Of a DNA stretch of 64,000 bases, positions 29,724 to 38,687 are shown piece by piece. Position 1 is the stretch's first letter. Every line of letters starts with the position of its first letter. This DNA is from Streptomyces sp. NBC_00461 (GTDB taxonomy: Bacteria; Actinomycetota; Actinomycetes; Streptomycetales; Streptomycetaceae). Both the position numbers and the translations under genes were made by a program. The stretch lies in contig NZ_CP107902.1 in the NCBI RefSeq assembly GCF_036013935.1, positions 10,139,001-10,203,000 on the forward strand. The letters are read 5' to 3'. The notes under the pieces were generated by a model that was not told the DNA's origin, ran no database searches, and was given only the letters and a program-made list of their open reading frames with translations.

Positions 29724-31393
29724 CCTCTGACGGGCCGGTCTGCGGCGGTTGCTACTCCAGCCCTGCCCGCCTGTGCGGTGTCTGCGGGCAGATCGTTCCC
29801 ATCGTGGCGCGGGCCGACGGCTCCAGGCCGGACACCTGCGACCGGTGCTACAAGCGACACGAAAAGACCTGCGCCATCTGCGACAGGGTCCGCCCAGGCC
29901 ACCACGTCAACGGCGGCCTGGGACCGTTCCACTGCGACACGTGCCGCCCTCGCGAAGAGTGCGCATGTGCCCTGTGCGGGCACGTCGCGAAGATCAAGGT
30001 CTTCTGGCCGCGAGGGCCGGTGTGCAACTCCTGCTACAGAACAGCCCTGTCGACCCCTGCACCGTGCGCCTCGTGCAACCGGCAGCGCATCCTGATCGGT
30101 CAGACGGCCGAGGGAACCCTCCTGTGCAAGGCGTGCTCGTTCCCCGACGAACCGGTCGAGCGGTGTTCGGCCTGCGATGAGCCGGCGGACCTCTACTCCG
30201 GCCGCCGCTGTCCCCGCTGCACCCTGGCCGCCCGCGTGACCGATCTGCTCTCCGCGGACGGCGCAAGCCTGGCCCAGCTACTCCACCCCCTCGCCGCGGT
30301 ACTGACCGGAGCGGATAACCCCTACCGCGTCCTGCAGTGGCTGCGCCGAAGCCCTGCCGCCCATCTGCTGGGCCGCTTGGCACTCGATCCCGAAGCGCTG
30401 AACCACAAATCCCTCGACACGCTGCCGCAGCGGGCTGCCGCCGCCTAGGTGTGTGGGCTACTCGTCACCGCCGGCATCCTGCCGCCACGCGATGAGAATC
30501 TCGCCCTCCTCACCAACTGGGTCGCACGGACCGTGGCCGAACTGCCAACGCGGCACGCCAACCTCATCCGTCCGTTCGCCGAGTGGCACATCATCCGCGA
30601 CGCCCGCCGACGCTCATCCCGCGGCCGTTACACCTACGCCGCACACAAGGGTGACTGCGGCAACGTCCTCGCCGCCATCAACTTCCTGAACTGGTTCGGC
30701 ACCCAGCACCTGAGTCTCTCCCAGCTCCAGCAGCGGCATCTGGACACCTGGGCGATCGAGCGGCCAACCCTGCGCTCCCGTTCCATCCCCTTCCTCCGCT
30801 GGAGCACTGCACGACGCCTCTGCCCGCCCGATCTGGTCATCGAGCGCTCAGCCGCCCAACTCCCGGGCCACTTCCAGGCAGAGTAGGAGCACCGAAAAGA
30901 GCTGCTGCGCTGCTTGAACGACACGGCGTTGCCCCTGGATGTCCGCGTCGCGGCTGCTCTCGTCCGCCTCTACGCCCTCCCCCTGACCCGCATCGTCGAA
31001 CTCACCGAAGACCACATTCGCCGCGATCAGGGGCATACCTACCTGACGGTCAATAACCACCCCTTCGTGCTCCCGCCGAAGCTCGCCCGTCTCATCGACG
31101 ATCAGCTGCAGTACAGCCCCCGGCACAGCAACGCGGCCGGGTGCAGATACCTCTTGCCCGGTCACAGCCCTGGACGCCCGCGCAACCCCCTCGGCCTCGC
31201 CGACGCCTTGAGACACCACGGTCTGCCCGCCCGCGTTGCACGGAACACCGCCCTGATGGACGCCCTAGTAGACCTGCCGCCCATGGTCGTCGCCGCCCTG
31301 CTCGGTATCCACCCCAAGACAGCCGAACGCTGGGCCACCTTCGTCGGCGGGAACTGGTCCGAATAGTTGGCAGCGCGACGGGCCGACCCGTAG
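29702..31393 (+). pseudogene. Large recombinase-like protein with N-terminal zinc fingers, split by three in-frame TAG codons
   Basis: One frame runs through stops at 30446-30448, 30884-30886 and 31364-31366 without any frameshift. The first part (to about residue 170) is built of CxxC pairs: VCGGCY, LCGVCGQ, TCDRCYKRHEKTCAICD, FHCDTCR, CALCGH, PVCNSCY, PCASCN, LCKACS, RCSACDE and RCPRC. The second part has a core-binding-like helical domain (TYAAHKGDCGNVLAAINFLN). The third resembles a degenerate tyrosine-recombinase catalytic domain (RVAAALVRLYALPLTRIVEL, PMVVAALLGIHPKTAERWA). The expected nucleophilic Tyr is not seen. Each TAG sits where a Tyr or Gln codon is plausible. I read it as one original gene of about 560 residues. 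The start is unclear and may lie inside the hydrolase gene. Confidence 0.55.
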
Positions 31394-31431
31394 GGCTAGG
31401 CAGTTGAGCAGGGCAGTGTTCCGAGTCTGCG

Positions 31432-32086
31432 CTATTGGGGGAGGGTGACCAGGATGCGGCTGTGGACACCGTCGGCGTCGACGTGGTCGTGGGCCTTGGC
31501 GATGTCGTCCAGCGGGTGACGGTCGCCGACGGCGACGGTGAGGGCGCCGACGGCGGCGGCGGAGGTGAGGTCGCGGGCGGCTTGGCGTTTGGCCTCGGCG
31601 GGGAAGTCGTCGCTGCCGAGCAGCCGCAGGGTGACGTTGTTGAACAGCAGCGGCCAGAAGGGGATTTCGGTGCGGTCCGAGCGGGTGGCGTAGGCGGCGA
31701 TGACGGCGTTGTTGGCGGCGACGGCGTTGTCGAGATCGGCGTTGTCGGACAGCGCGACCTCGATGATCCGGTCGACGCCCCGCGGCGCGTGCGAGCGAAT
31801 GGCCGCGGCGGGGTCGCCGGTGTCCAGGGCGACGGCGTGGGCGACGGCCGGGTCGACGCGGTCGAGGTCCGCGGTGCGGCGGACGGTGGCGATCACGGTG
31901 GCGCCGGCCCAGTGGGCGAGCTGGGCGGCCAGGGAGCCGACGCCGCCGAGAACTCCGTGGACCAGGACCAGTCGGCCGTCGACCGGGACGTCGGCGAAGA
32001 CGGCGCGGTGGGCGGTGATGCCGGGGATGCCGAGGCTCGCGCCCAGCTCGTCACTGAGGTGGTCGGGCAGGGGTGCGGCCTGTCGC
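31432..32086 (-). pseudogene. Zinc-type alcohol dehydrogenase/quinone oxidoreductase, N-terminally truncated
   Basis: From about 32086 down to 31432 the minus strand encodes the nucleotide-binding and C-terminal parts of a medium-chain reductase: LSDELGASLGIPGITAHRAV, LVHGVLGGVGSLAAQLAHWA (glycine-rich Rossmann turn), GVDRIIEVALSDNADLDNAV and HPLDDIAKAHDHVDADGVHS. The first roughly 100 residues, which form the substrate domain, are missing; the sequence beyond 32086 belongs to another gene on the opposite strand. No start codon with a ribosome-binding site is visible. NADPH-dependent quinone or enone reduction was the likely activity. Confidence 0.7.
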
Positions 32087-32087
32087 G

Positions 32088-32307
32088 CTCACTGGCTTGG
32101 CGGGCGCTCTGGGCGGTGGCCTACTCGGCGTTGCTGGCACTCTCATAACCACAAGAGGAACCCGTAAGGCTGCTCGTGAGGCTGCGTGAACCGAGCATGA
32201 GAAGTGGCTTCGGGATCGTCGAGTCGATGTATTTAAAGAGGTGAGCCGTCATGCGCAACAGTTGGCGACCTCAATGGAAGTCGGTGAGCCCTTCGCTTCT
32301 CTTGCTA
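32088..32307 (+). pseudogene. Small membrane-anchored hypothetical protein, with a TGA, cut by the IS5 element
   Basis: The frame reads LTGLAGALGGGLLGVAGTLI and TTRGTRKAAREAA, then a TGA (32187-32189), then TEHEKWLRDRRVDVFKEVSR and HAQQLATSM, ending at the IS boundary. A single hydrophobic helix followed by a charged helix with WLRDRR is the same layout as the intact gene at 38071. The IS5 insertion removed the C-terminal part. Confidence 0.4.
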
Positions 32308-33195
32308 ACTGGCTCTAACAAAAGCGGGTTGATCATGTGACTGTCCGCTTGATCGCTCGTTGATGTGGGCATGGGGAAGCGTCAGTCGCGGCCGTGGATC
32401 GTGTCGGACGAACTGTGGTCGCTCATTGAACCGTTGCTGCCCAAGCCGCCGCCGAAGCAGGTCGAGGGACGGCCACGTGTGCCCGACCGGCAGGCCCTGT
32501 GCGGCATCTTGTTCGTACTGCACACCGGGATCCAGTGGGAGTACCTGCCCCAGGAGCTGGGCTTCGGCTCGGGCATGACGTGCTGGCGCCGTCTTGCGGC
32601 CTGGAACGAGGCCGGCGTGTGGGGCCGGTTGCACCAGCTGCTGCTGAACAAGCTGCGCTCGAAGAACCAGCTGGGCTGGTCGCGGGCGGTGATCGACTCC
32701 TCCCACGTCCGGGCCGCACGCCGGGGCCCAAAAGCGGACCCAGCCCGGTCGACCGCGCACGCCCGGGCAGCAAGCACCACATCATCACCGACGGCCAAGG
32801 GATCCCGCTCGCGGTGTCGCTGACCGGCGGAAACCGCAACGACGTCACCCAACTGCTGCCGCTGTTGGACAAGATCCCGGCAGTGGCCGGAGTCGTCGGC
32901 CGGCCGCGCAGGCGGCCCGACATGCTCTTCGCCGACCGCGGCTACGACCACGACAAGTACCGCCGGCTCCTGCGCGAGCGCGGCATCCGGCCCGCGATCG
33001 CCGAACGCGGCCAGCCTCACGGCACCGGCCTGGGCACGTTCCGGTGGGTTGTCGAGCGGACCATCTCCTGGCTGCACGGCTTCCGCCGCCTGCGGATCCG
33101 ATGGGAACGACGCGACGACATCCACGAAGCCGTCCTCGGACTCGCCGTCTGCCTCATCACCCACCGCCACGTCCAGAGGCTTTGTTAGGGCCAGT
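32308..33195 (+). mobile_element. IS5-family (IS427-group-like) insertion sequence
   Basis: Terminal inverted repeats ACTGGCTCTAACAAA (from 32308) and TTTGTTAGGGCCAGT (to 33195) match at 14 of 15 positions. The 888-bp element contains one transposase split over two overlapping frames. No obvious target duplication is seen next to the ends. It truncates the small membrane-protein gene on its left. Confidence 0.8.
32371..33188 (+). CDS. IS5-family transposase made by -1 ribosomal frameshifting
   Basis: The first frame starts at ATG 32371 (MGKRQSRPWIVSDELWSLIE, the DUF4096 region) and ends at 32823. The second carries the DDE core GSKHHIITDGQGIPLAVSLT, MLFADRGYDHDKYRRLL and RWVVERTISWLHGFRRLRIR to 33188. 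The two overlap at CCCAAAAG, near 32729. The heptamer C CCA AAA fits the X XXY YYZ slippery rule and gives exactly the shift needed (from ARRGPKADP to RGPKSGPSPVDRA). Programmed frameshifting is established for this IS group, so I call it one functional product of about 272 residues and not a mutation. Confidence 0.75.
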
Positions 33196-33491
33196 GAGAG
33201 CGGCAGGTAGGGACGGACGCCGCGAGGATCCGGTCGAGGTGCGTTGCTCTGGAAGTTGGCCACCATCCCGTGCAGGCCACAGACCCCGCTGATGGTTGCG
33301 AAGTCAGGGAGGTGACCACGCCGTGCGTGCTCTTCAGCGGTGTGGGTCGTTGGACGGATCATGCAGACCAAATGGGTGACGCGGCCAGTCAGCGGCCTCA
33401 GTTGTCGTCAGAGCCGTGAGCCAGGGGGCAGCTATCGCGCATTCTCGTCCGTCCCCATGAGACTGGCTCCCCTGGTGGGGAGTGGTGAGTC
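33196..33491. other. Gap between IS5 and the first polyprenyl synthase gene
   Basis: A minus-strand frame (about 33200-33371: RPTTHTAEEHARRGHLPDFA and more) is open but matches nothing I know and has no clear start signal. The last 20 bases hold the ribosome-binding region (GGGGAG at 33477-33482) of the next gene. Nothing else is supportable. Confidence 0.45.
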
Positions 33492-34568
33492 GTGACGTCG
33501 GGTGTGATCGACGCGCGAGCTATCGATCTGCCTGCGGTGAAGTGCCAAGTTGATGCGGTTCTTGAGAACTTCTTGGCCGAGAAGGCTCGTGCGGGGGCTG
33601 GCCGGGGGCATCCGCCGGAGGTGGTGCAGACCGTACGCGACTTCCTGACAGCTGGCGGGAAACGGATCCGGGCGCTTTTGTGCGTAGTGGGCTGGCATGC
33701 CGCCGGTGGCCGTGGTGATGCGGCGTCGGCGGTGCGGGTGGCGGCGTCGCTGGAGTTGTTCGTGGCCTTCGCGCTCATCCACGACGACATCATGGACGAC
33801 TCGGTCAGTCGCCGCGGTCGGCCCGCGGTCCATCGTGTGATGCGTGCCCGGCTGGGAGCTGGCGAGCGGGCCGAGCGGCTGGGTGCGGGCGGCGCGTTGC
33901 TGGTGGGCAACCTGGCCCTGATGTGGGCGCAGGAGCTGCTGCACACTGCCCCGATCGAGTCCGGCCGGCAGCGGCTGGTCCATGGGCTGTATGACGCGAT
34001 GCTGGAAGAGGTGATGTACGGGCAGTACCTGGACGTCATGGGCACGGGCCGTGGCGCCGATGACGTCGAGGCGGCCTTGCGGATCATCCGGTACAAGACC
34101 GCCACGGCAACCATCGAGCGGCCGCTGCAATTGGGGGCTGCGGTCGCCGGGGCCGATGGGGCCACGATGGAGGTTTTCACCGGGCTGGGCTTGCCGCTGG
34201 GGGAGGCGTTCCAGCTGCGGGATGACCTGCTGGACGTATTCGGCAGCCCGGACGGCGCGTGCGCTCCGGGCCTGAGCGACCTGCGGGAGGGCAAGCGGAC
34301 CGTTCTGCTGGCCCTGGGCCTGCAGAAGGCTGACTTGGTCCAGCGGGAGCGGCTTGGCCGGCTGGTGGGCCGGGCCGCCCTGGAGGAGCGCGAAGCCGAG
34401 GAGATCCGGGGCATCCTGCTCGCGACAGGGGCACGCAAGGAGACCGAGCGGATGATTACTTCCCGCTACGACCACGTCTTGCGCGTCCTGGACGGGGCCG
34501 GCTTCCCGCCGTCTGCGGATCGTGCTCTGCGTGGGCTGGCGGTCAAGGCCACCCAGTACACGTCCTGA
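33492..34568 (+). CDS. Polyprenyl (probably geranylgeranyl) diphosphate synthase 1
   Basis: This is a 358-residue protein starting at GTG 33492, with GGGGAG nine bases upstream. All trans-prenyltransferase motifs are present: TAGGKRIRALLC (substrate-binding Lys/Arg), the first aspartate-rich motif LIHDDIMDDSVSRRGRP (D98, D99, D102, D103), KTATATIERPLQLG, and the second motif FQLRDDLLDVFG (D244, D245, D248). It condenses isopentenyl diphosphate with an allylic diphosphate in the cytosol. Chain length is set by residues before the first motif (LELFVAFAL). The Phe/Ala pattern is compatible with C20, but this is inference. It is followed 89 bases later by a second synthase in the same direction. 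Confidence 0.9.
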   Translation: MTSGVIDARAIDLPAVKCQVDAVLENFLAEKARAGAGRGHPPEVVQTVRDFLTAGGKRIRALLCVVGWHAAGGRGDAASAVRVAASLELFVAFALIHDDIMDDSVSRRGRPAVHRVMRARLGAGERAERLGAGGALLVGNLALMWAQELLHTAPIESGRQRLVHGLYDAMLEEVMYGQYLDVMGTGRGADDVEAALRIIRYKTATATIERPLQLGAAVAGADGATMEVFTGLGLPLGEAFQLRDDLLDVFGSPDGACAPGLSDLREGKRTVLLALGLQKADLVQRERLGRLVGRAALEEREAEEIRGILLATGARKETERMITSRYDHVLRVLDGAGFPPSADRALRGLAVKATQYTS

Positions 34569-34657
34569 CCCCTGCGGCCGCGACCCTAGGGCACCAAACG
34601 TCAACCGTGGCGCGTCTACAGCGGTGTCACCGGACCCCCGAGCAGGAAGAACTCGTG

Positions 34658-35728
34658 ATGACCGAGCAGGTTCCCGATCGTGTCGCCGGATATGAGCGCC
34701 GGTTCAACACGCTCTTCGAGGAGTACTTCCACGCGTTGAGCGCCGGGCTGGATGCGCCGTCGTTCAGCCGTTTCACTCCGGAGTGCCTGCGGTTGCTGCG
34801 GGAGTTGTCCTTGCGGGGCGGGAAGCGGATGCGGGTCGTTTTGCTGCATGAGGCGGCGCGTCTGGTGACGGACGAGCCGGTCGAGGGGCTGGAGGCTGCG
34901 GCGCTGAGTATCGAGCTGCTGCAGACCCACGGCCTGGTGCACGACGATCTCATCGACGACAGCCCCACCCGCCGCGGCGGCCCGTCCACCTACTACGCCT
35001 ACCGTGAGCGGTTTCCCGGCCATCCGCAGGCGGCCCTTGGTCTGACCGTGCTCGCGGGGGACCTCGCCCTCGCCCTGTCGCTGCAGGTGCTGCTGGAGGC
35101 GAAAGTGCCTGTGGCGGTGCGGCAGGCCATGGTCGAGGTGCAGACGCGGGCGGCGGCCGACACGTTCGTGGGCCAGATCGTCGACCTGGAACGCGACTTC
35201 GCCGCCGCGCCGGGAGAGGAGGTCCTGCACTGCGTGGCCGACTACAAGTCCGCCCGCTACTCGGTTCTCGCGCCAATGCAACTTGGGCTCCTGGCCGCAG
35301 GCGAGAAGCCGGCGCTCTTCGGGAAGGAGCTGCGGGAGTATGCGCGGCTGGTGGGGATCGGCGGGCAGATGCGCGACGACTACCTGGATCTGTTCGGGGA
35401 CGCGTCCGTCATGGGCAAGCCGACCGGCACCGACATCCGCGACGGCAAACACAGCTACACGGTCAGCGCCTTGCTGGCGGCCGTCGACGACGCCGAGCGT
35501 CGCGTGGTGGAGGCCGCGCTCGGCGACGCGTCCTGTCCGGCGGAGACCATCGCCGCCGTCCGGGAGATCGGGGAGCACTGTGGTGTGCCGGACAGGATGG
35601 AGGCGGACATGCACCGCTGCGCGGCGCAGGCCACCGAGGTGGCCGCCGGCTGGCGGTCACGGTGGCGGGAAGAGGCGGTCACCTTCTTCGAGCAGGTGCC
35701 GCTGTGGAGCGTCAACCGCACCTGGTGA
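34658..35728 (+). CDS. Polyprenyl diphosphate synthase 2
   Basis: This is a 356-residue protein. ATG 34658 is preferred because AGGAAG lies eight bases upstream; the frame is open to 34607. Motifs: SLRGGKRMRVVLL, first aspartate-rich motif LVHDDLIDDSPTRRGGPS (D96, D97, D100, D101), KSARYSVLAPMQLGL, and second motif GGQMRDDYLDLFGD. The first motif tolerates RRGGPS, where the family has RRGxP. It is diverged from synthase 1 (the first-motif flanks differ), so it is not a recent duplicate. Two adjacent synthases may differ in chain length or act as a heteromer. The gene converges on the PAP2 phosphatase gene. Confidence 0.9.
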   Translation: MTEQVPDRVAGYERRFNTLFEEYFHALSAGLDAPSFSRFTPECLRLLRELSLRGGKRMRVVLLHEAARLVTDEPVEGLEAAALSIELLQTHGLVHDDLIDDSPTRRGGPSTYYAYRERFPGHPQAALGLTVLAGDLALALSLQVLLEAKVPVAVRQAMVEVQTRAAADTFVGQIVDLERDFAAAPGEEVLHCVADYKSARYSVLAPMQLGLLAAGEKPALFGKELREYARLVGIGGQMRDDYLDLFGDASVMGKPTGTDIRDGKHSYTVSALLAAVDDAERRVVEAALGDASCPAETIAAVREIGEHCGVPDRMEADMHRCAAQATEVAAGWRSRWREEAVTFFEQVPLWSVNRTW

Positions 35729-35864
35729 CCGGCCCGTTCGGGCGCCTACGGGGTGCTGACCTGGGATGGTGGGGCCGCGCGTCAGCTCCGTTCGGATGCT
35801 CCGCACGCTGCCTTGACCAGGACGAGATCGGCGGGGCTGGGAGCCAGGAATGGGTTCATGCCCA

Positions 35865-36536
35865 TCACCTCATGAGGTCGAAGACGGGTGAGCTGACGGC
35901 CGCGCCGATGAGGAACCCGACGCTGACCTGGCCGGCGGTGTGGCAACGCAGCCGGATGCGGGAGCAGCCGATCAGCACCACCAAGGGAGCCAGTACGAGC
36001 AGCCAGGGGCCGAAGACCATTGCGAGAATGGTGAAGGCGCCGGAGGCGACGGCGGAGTGCACCGACACCTTCCAGAAGAAGGTGATCACCAGGAGGGCGA
36101 GCAGAACGGCGACCATCGCCGTCACCAGGGCCGTCACCTCGACGGGAGCATCGAACCTGTGCAGCAGTGCGGTGCCGGTGATGACCGAGGCCATCACCCC
36201 TGGGGCCGCCACAATGCGGTCTTGCCGCCGCCGCACATGCCGGTCTCCCCAGTACTGGCGGTGCTCGCCGAACCGAAGAATCAACGTGGGCAGCACCGCC
36301 GTGAACACCGCCGCGACCATGCCCCAGCCGATGCCGGCCCAGCCGTCGGTGTGCCAGCCCAGCAGCGGGGCCAGGAGCAACATCCAGTTCCGGGGCTCGC
36401 CGCCGTCGCTAAGCAGCCACGCCCAGCGCGCCTCCGTTCGAGGCACCACGACCTGCACCGCCAGGCGCCCCTGGCCGGGCGGCGCGGCTGATGCGACCGG
36501 TGAAGCAGCCGAAGCCGCAGCCTCGTCGTCCGGCAC
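35865..36536 (-). CDS. PAP2-superfamily membrane phosphatase
   Basis: This is a 223-residue protein starting at GTG 36536. After an Ala-rich N-terminal tail it has five or six hydrophobic segments. The PAP2 active-site parts are visible: WKVSVHSAVASGAF (second motif, His of SVHS) and IGCSRIRLRCHTAGQVSVG (third motif, S-R-five residues-H). The first motif is less clear and may be the KX6RP-like stretch around RHVRRRQDR. Such enzymes remove phosphate from lipid or prenyl diphosphates in the membrane. Next to two prenyl diphosphate synthases, a role in converting their product to the alcohol is reasonable but unproven. Confidence 0.75.
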   Translation of the reverse strand: MPDDEAAASAASPVASAAPPGQGRLAVQVVVPRTEARWAWLLSDGGEPRNWMLLLAPLLGWHTDGWAGIGWGMVAAVFTAVLPTLILRFGEHRQYWGDRHVRRRQDRIVAAPGVMASVITGTALLHRFDAPVEVTALVTAMVAVLLALLVITFFWKVSVHSAVASGAFTILAMVFGPWLLVLAPLVVLIGCSRIRLRCHTAGQVSVGFLIGAAVSSPVFDLMR

Positions 36537-36884
36537 CCTGAAAGCCCCCGTCCCTCACACGATCACGCTCTCGCCGTGCGCGGCGTTCACCGTCCAAACG
36601 ACACTCGCACCGGGCCGGTCACGACACCGGTACAGCGTGCTCGACACCCGTCGACGCTGCCTTGGCCCCCGCGCGCGGGAGGCGGTCCGGGCGGCGAAGG
36701 CGGTAATGCCCAGCGCCGCCAGGCCCACCGCCCAGCAGCAGGCAACTGGCTGGCATCACCTGCAGAGCGACGCGTCACCACCCAACGGGATTCGCAGCTT
36801 CTCGACCTGGGGCTTGCCTCTCACTCAACGTCCGATGAGAAAGCTCAACCTTCACTGCGCAAGGTCACAGACCTCGACTGTCCC
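36537..36884. other. Non-coding gap after the PAP2 gene
   Basis: About 350 bases separate the PAP2 start from the tandem repeats. The long plus-strand frame crossing this area is the shadow of the PAP2 gene. No independent gene, hairpin or motif stands out. Confidence 0.45.
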
Positions 36885-36922
36885 GTGTCATCGATGTTTG
36901 ATCGTGTGTCATCGATGTTTGA
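36885..36922 (+). repeat. Tandem 21-bp repeat (GTGTCATCGATGTTTGA twice)
   Basis: Two identical 17-base words at 36885-36901 and 36906-36922 are 21 bases apart, two helical turns. They lie just before plasmid-type gene remnants, so they could be iterons or an attachment or regulatory site. A resemblance to IS481-type terminal sequences is the other possibility. Confidence 0.5.
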
Positions 36923-36944
36923 GCGGCTTCGATGACGCGCCGTC

Positions 36945-37318
36945 ACTGAAGCAGTCCCCTACCTGCAGGCCGTCGACGAAGCGCTCACCGGGCGGGGCAT
37001 CCCGCCGGGCACCGTCCGCGCGGACTGCACCCATCCCCAGCGCGGGCGCACGATGTACCTCGTACTCGTGTGGGACATCAGCCGCACCGCCGGAGTGGGC
37101 GGTCTACGGTTCAACTGGGAGGAAGAGACCGGCTGGGCCTATGCCCTGCGCCGGACGACGTTGCCCAGGTGGCTGAGGACTACGTGTGCACCTGGCGTAC
37201 GCCCACCGGCGAGTACGGTGCGGAGTGGGACGGGGCACCACACGTGCGGGACACGATCGAACGGTTCCGCGCCACCCTCAACGAACCCGGTGGTGTCTGG
37301 ACGGGCACGGGTGAATGA
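36945..37318 (+). pseudogene. DUF6292 protein, frameshifted
   Basis: The first frame gives VPYLQAVDEALTGRGIPPGT, VRADCTHPQRGRTMYLVLVW and GGLRFNWEEETGWAYALR. Near 37158 the reading moves to another frame with PDDVAQVAEDYVCTWRTPTG and EYGAEWDGAPHVRDTIERFR, ending at TGA 37318. DUF6292 proteins are frequent in Streptomyces integrative elements and plasmids and have no known activity. Only one frameshift separates this from an intact gene of about 125 residues. Confidence 0.65.
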
Positions 37319-37777
37319 GTCCAAGAGGGGCAGCAGCACGGCGGTACTGCGCCGCGGCCGCGACGCGATCCGGGCATCGTCGGCGTGACGACGATGAGAT
37401 GGATGTTGGCCAGGCGGCTGGCAAGACCGGCCTGCGCAAGGCCGATTGCGCAGGCGAGCGCATCCAGCCTTGCGCATTGGGCAAGCCTCCGAACCCCTTA
37501 CCGGCCCCGCTACCGTCATCCCTACCAACTCCCCTACCGGCAGCCGCTGTAGGCTATGCAAGGTTCCCCTGGTCAGACCCCGTAGAAAGGCCCGACCGCA
37601 CACCCCGACAACCCTCTTTCTCTCTCTGTCGCCCCACTTGAATGTCTGTGGAAGGTGGTAGATGTGGGGCGGACGTCGAGATCATCGGGTGAGGGTCTGC
37701 GCGGCTTCTGGCGGGCCCCGCGTCGCCGGGCCCGCAGCGGCGCGGCCAGGGGGCCGCGCCGGGAGCAAGGAGGGATG
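37319..37777. other. Gap between element remnants
   Basis: Short proline-rich frames on the plus strand carry no recognisable domain. A CCCCTACCGGC... series of short pyrimidine-rich repeats at 37495-37545 is visible. A GC-rich hairpin-like stretch (GGCGGGCCCCGCGTCGCC and neighbours, near 37710-37730) is also present. I see no gene. Confidence 0.4.
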
Positions 37778-37965
37778 GACGGTGGGGCGGCTCGAAGATC
37801 TACCCGTACGGATCCACGGGTGCGGTGCGCGCGCACGTTCTGGCTGCGCTGGGTGTGCTCAAGGTCGCCAGCCCCGACCAGATCCACCGGCTGACGTGTC
37901 CCGGGCAGCGACGCCTTCCGCCTCGCCCAGACCGGGCCAGGGCTGAGCAGGCGCACAACGGCTGA
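37778..37965 (+). pseudogene. N-terminal fragment of a replication-relaxation family protein
   Basis: The frame reads WGGSKIYPYGSTGAVRAHVL, AALGVLKVASPDQIHRLTCP and GQ, then loses sense. GSTGAVRAHVLAALGVLKVA and the following 'DQIHRL..P' are the start of the winged-helix domain of replication-relaxation proteins found on actinobacterial plasmids and integrative elements. The rest is missing. Together with the DUF6292 remnant it marks an old mobile element. Confidence 0.6.
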
Positions 37966-38070
37966 CCGCAGCAGTCTGAACCGCCCGAAGGCTGATCATT
38001 GTCGCCGAGGAGTGATGATCAGTATGTTCGTCTCACCGAAGGTTGGGACTGCGGGGCCTCAGGGGGTTTG

Positions 38071-38550
38071 ATGCTGGACTCGCTGGTGACAACGGCCGCT
38101 GGTGCGCTTTCCGCCACAGCGGGTGTGCTGGTCGGCGGTATCGTCACGCGCCGGGCTCAAGATCGTCAGTGGACCCGTGATCAGCAACTTGCCGCCTACC
38201 AGGAGCTGTTCAGTCACTACGCCAAGTTCACGATGGAACTCAGGCGAGCGCATGGTGACCGACGCGGGTGGGATTACGACTGGGGCGAGTGGAGCGCGGC
38301 CTTGATACGCGTAAGCCTGGTCGCTCCCACGGAAGTTGCGACGGAAGTCGACAATTTCGGCCGTGCTATCAACTCCTTCCTGGACCAGGTGGAGCGAGGC
38401 GAACGCACCCCACTGCGTGACCCGCTGAGTCCGGAGGAGTTCGAACAGGCCAGACAAGCATCCGCCCAAGCGCAGGTGAAGCTGGTCAACGTCATACGAC
38501 GTTCACTGAGCAAGCATCACAAGGGGCTGCCCTTTGGGATCGGCGGGTAA
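38071..38550 (+). CDS. Small membrane-anchored hypothetical protein
   Basis: This is a 159-residue protein starting at ATG 38071 with AGGGGG five bases upstream. Residues 1-25 form one hydrophobic helix (LVTTAAGALSATAGVLVGGI). It is followed by a charged helical domain (RRAQDRQWTRDQQLAAYQEL, FLDQVERGERTPLRDPLSPE, QVKLVNVIRRSLSKHHKGLP). The layout is that of many small Streptomyces proteins with an N-terminal anchor and a cytoplasmic coiled region with a WxRDxQ motif. No function is known. A truncated relative lies at 32088. The frame is open upstream to 37999 but without a ribosome-binding site. Confidence 0.65.
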   Translation: MLDSLVTTAAGALSATAGVLVGGIVTRRAQDRQWTRDQQLAAYQELFSHYAKFTMELRRAHGDRRGWDYDWGEWSAALIRVSLVAPTEVATEVDNFGRAINSFLDQVERGERTPLRDPLSPEEFEQARQASAQAQVKLVNVIRRSLSKHHKGLPFGIGG

Positions 38551-38687
38551 GGCAACGACCCCAGCATGCCGGGGTGCTTGTTGATGTGCGGAATTCCTGT
38601 TGGCCGCTGCCAGGTGCTGCCAAAACTCACCAACATTTCTAACCCCACTGATGGCGAAGTGGTGTCGAGACTCACCGACATGCGCTG

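Noticed and set aside
36885..36922. CRISPR array
   Set aside because: There are only two repeats of 17 bases with 4-base spacing and no cas genes, so this is a tandem repeat and not an array.
35662..37176. 504-codon plus-strand frame from the second synthase to the DUF6292 remnant
   Set aside because: It crosses the PAP2 gene on the other strand, and its composition is that of a shadow; only the DUF6292 piece at its end shows family blocks, and in a different frame.
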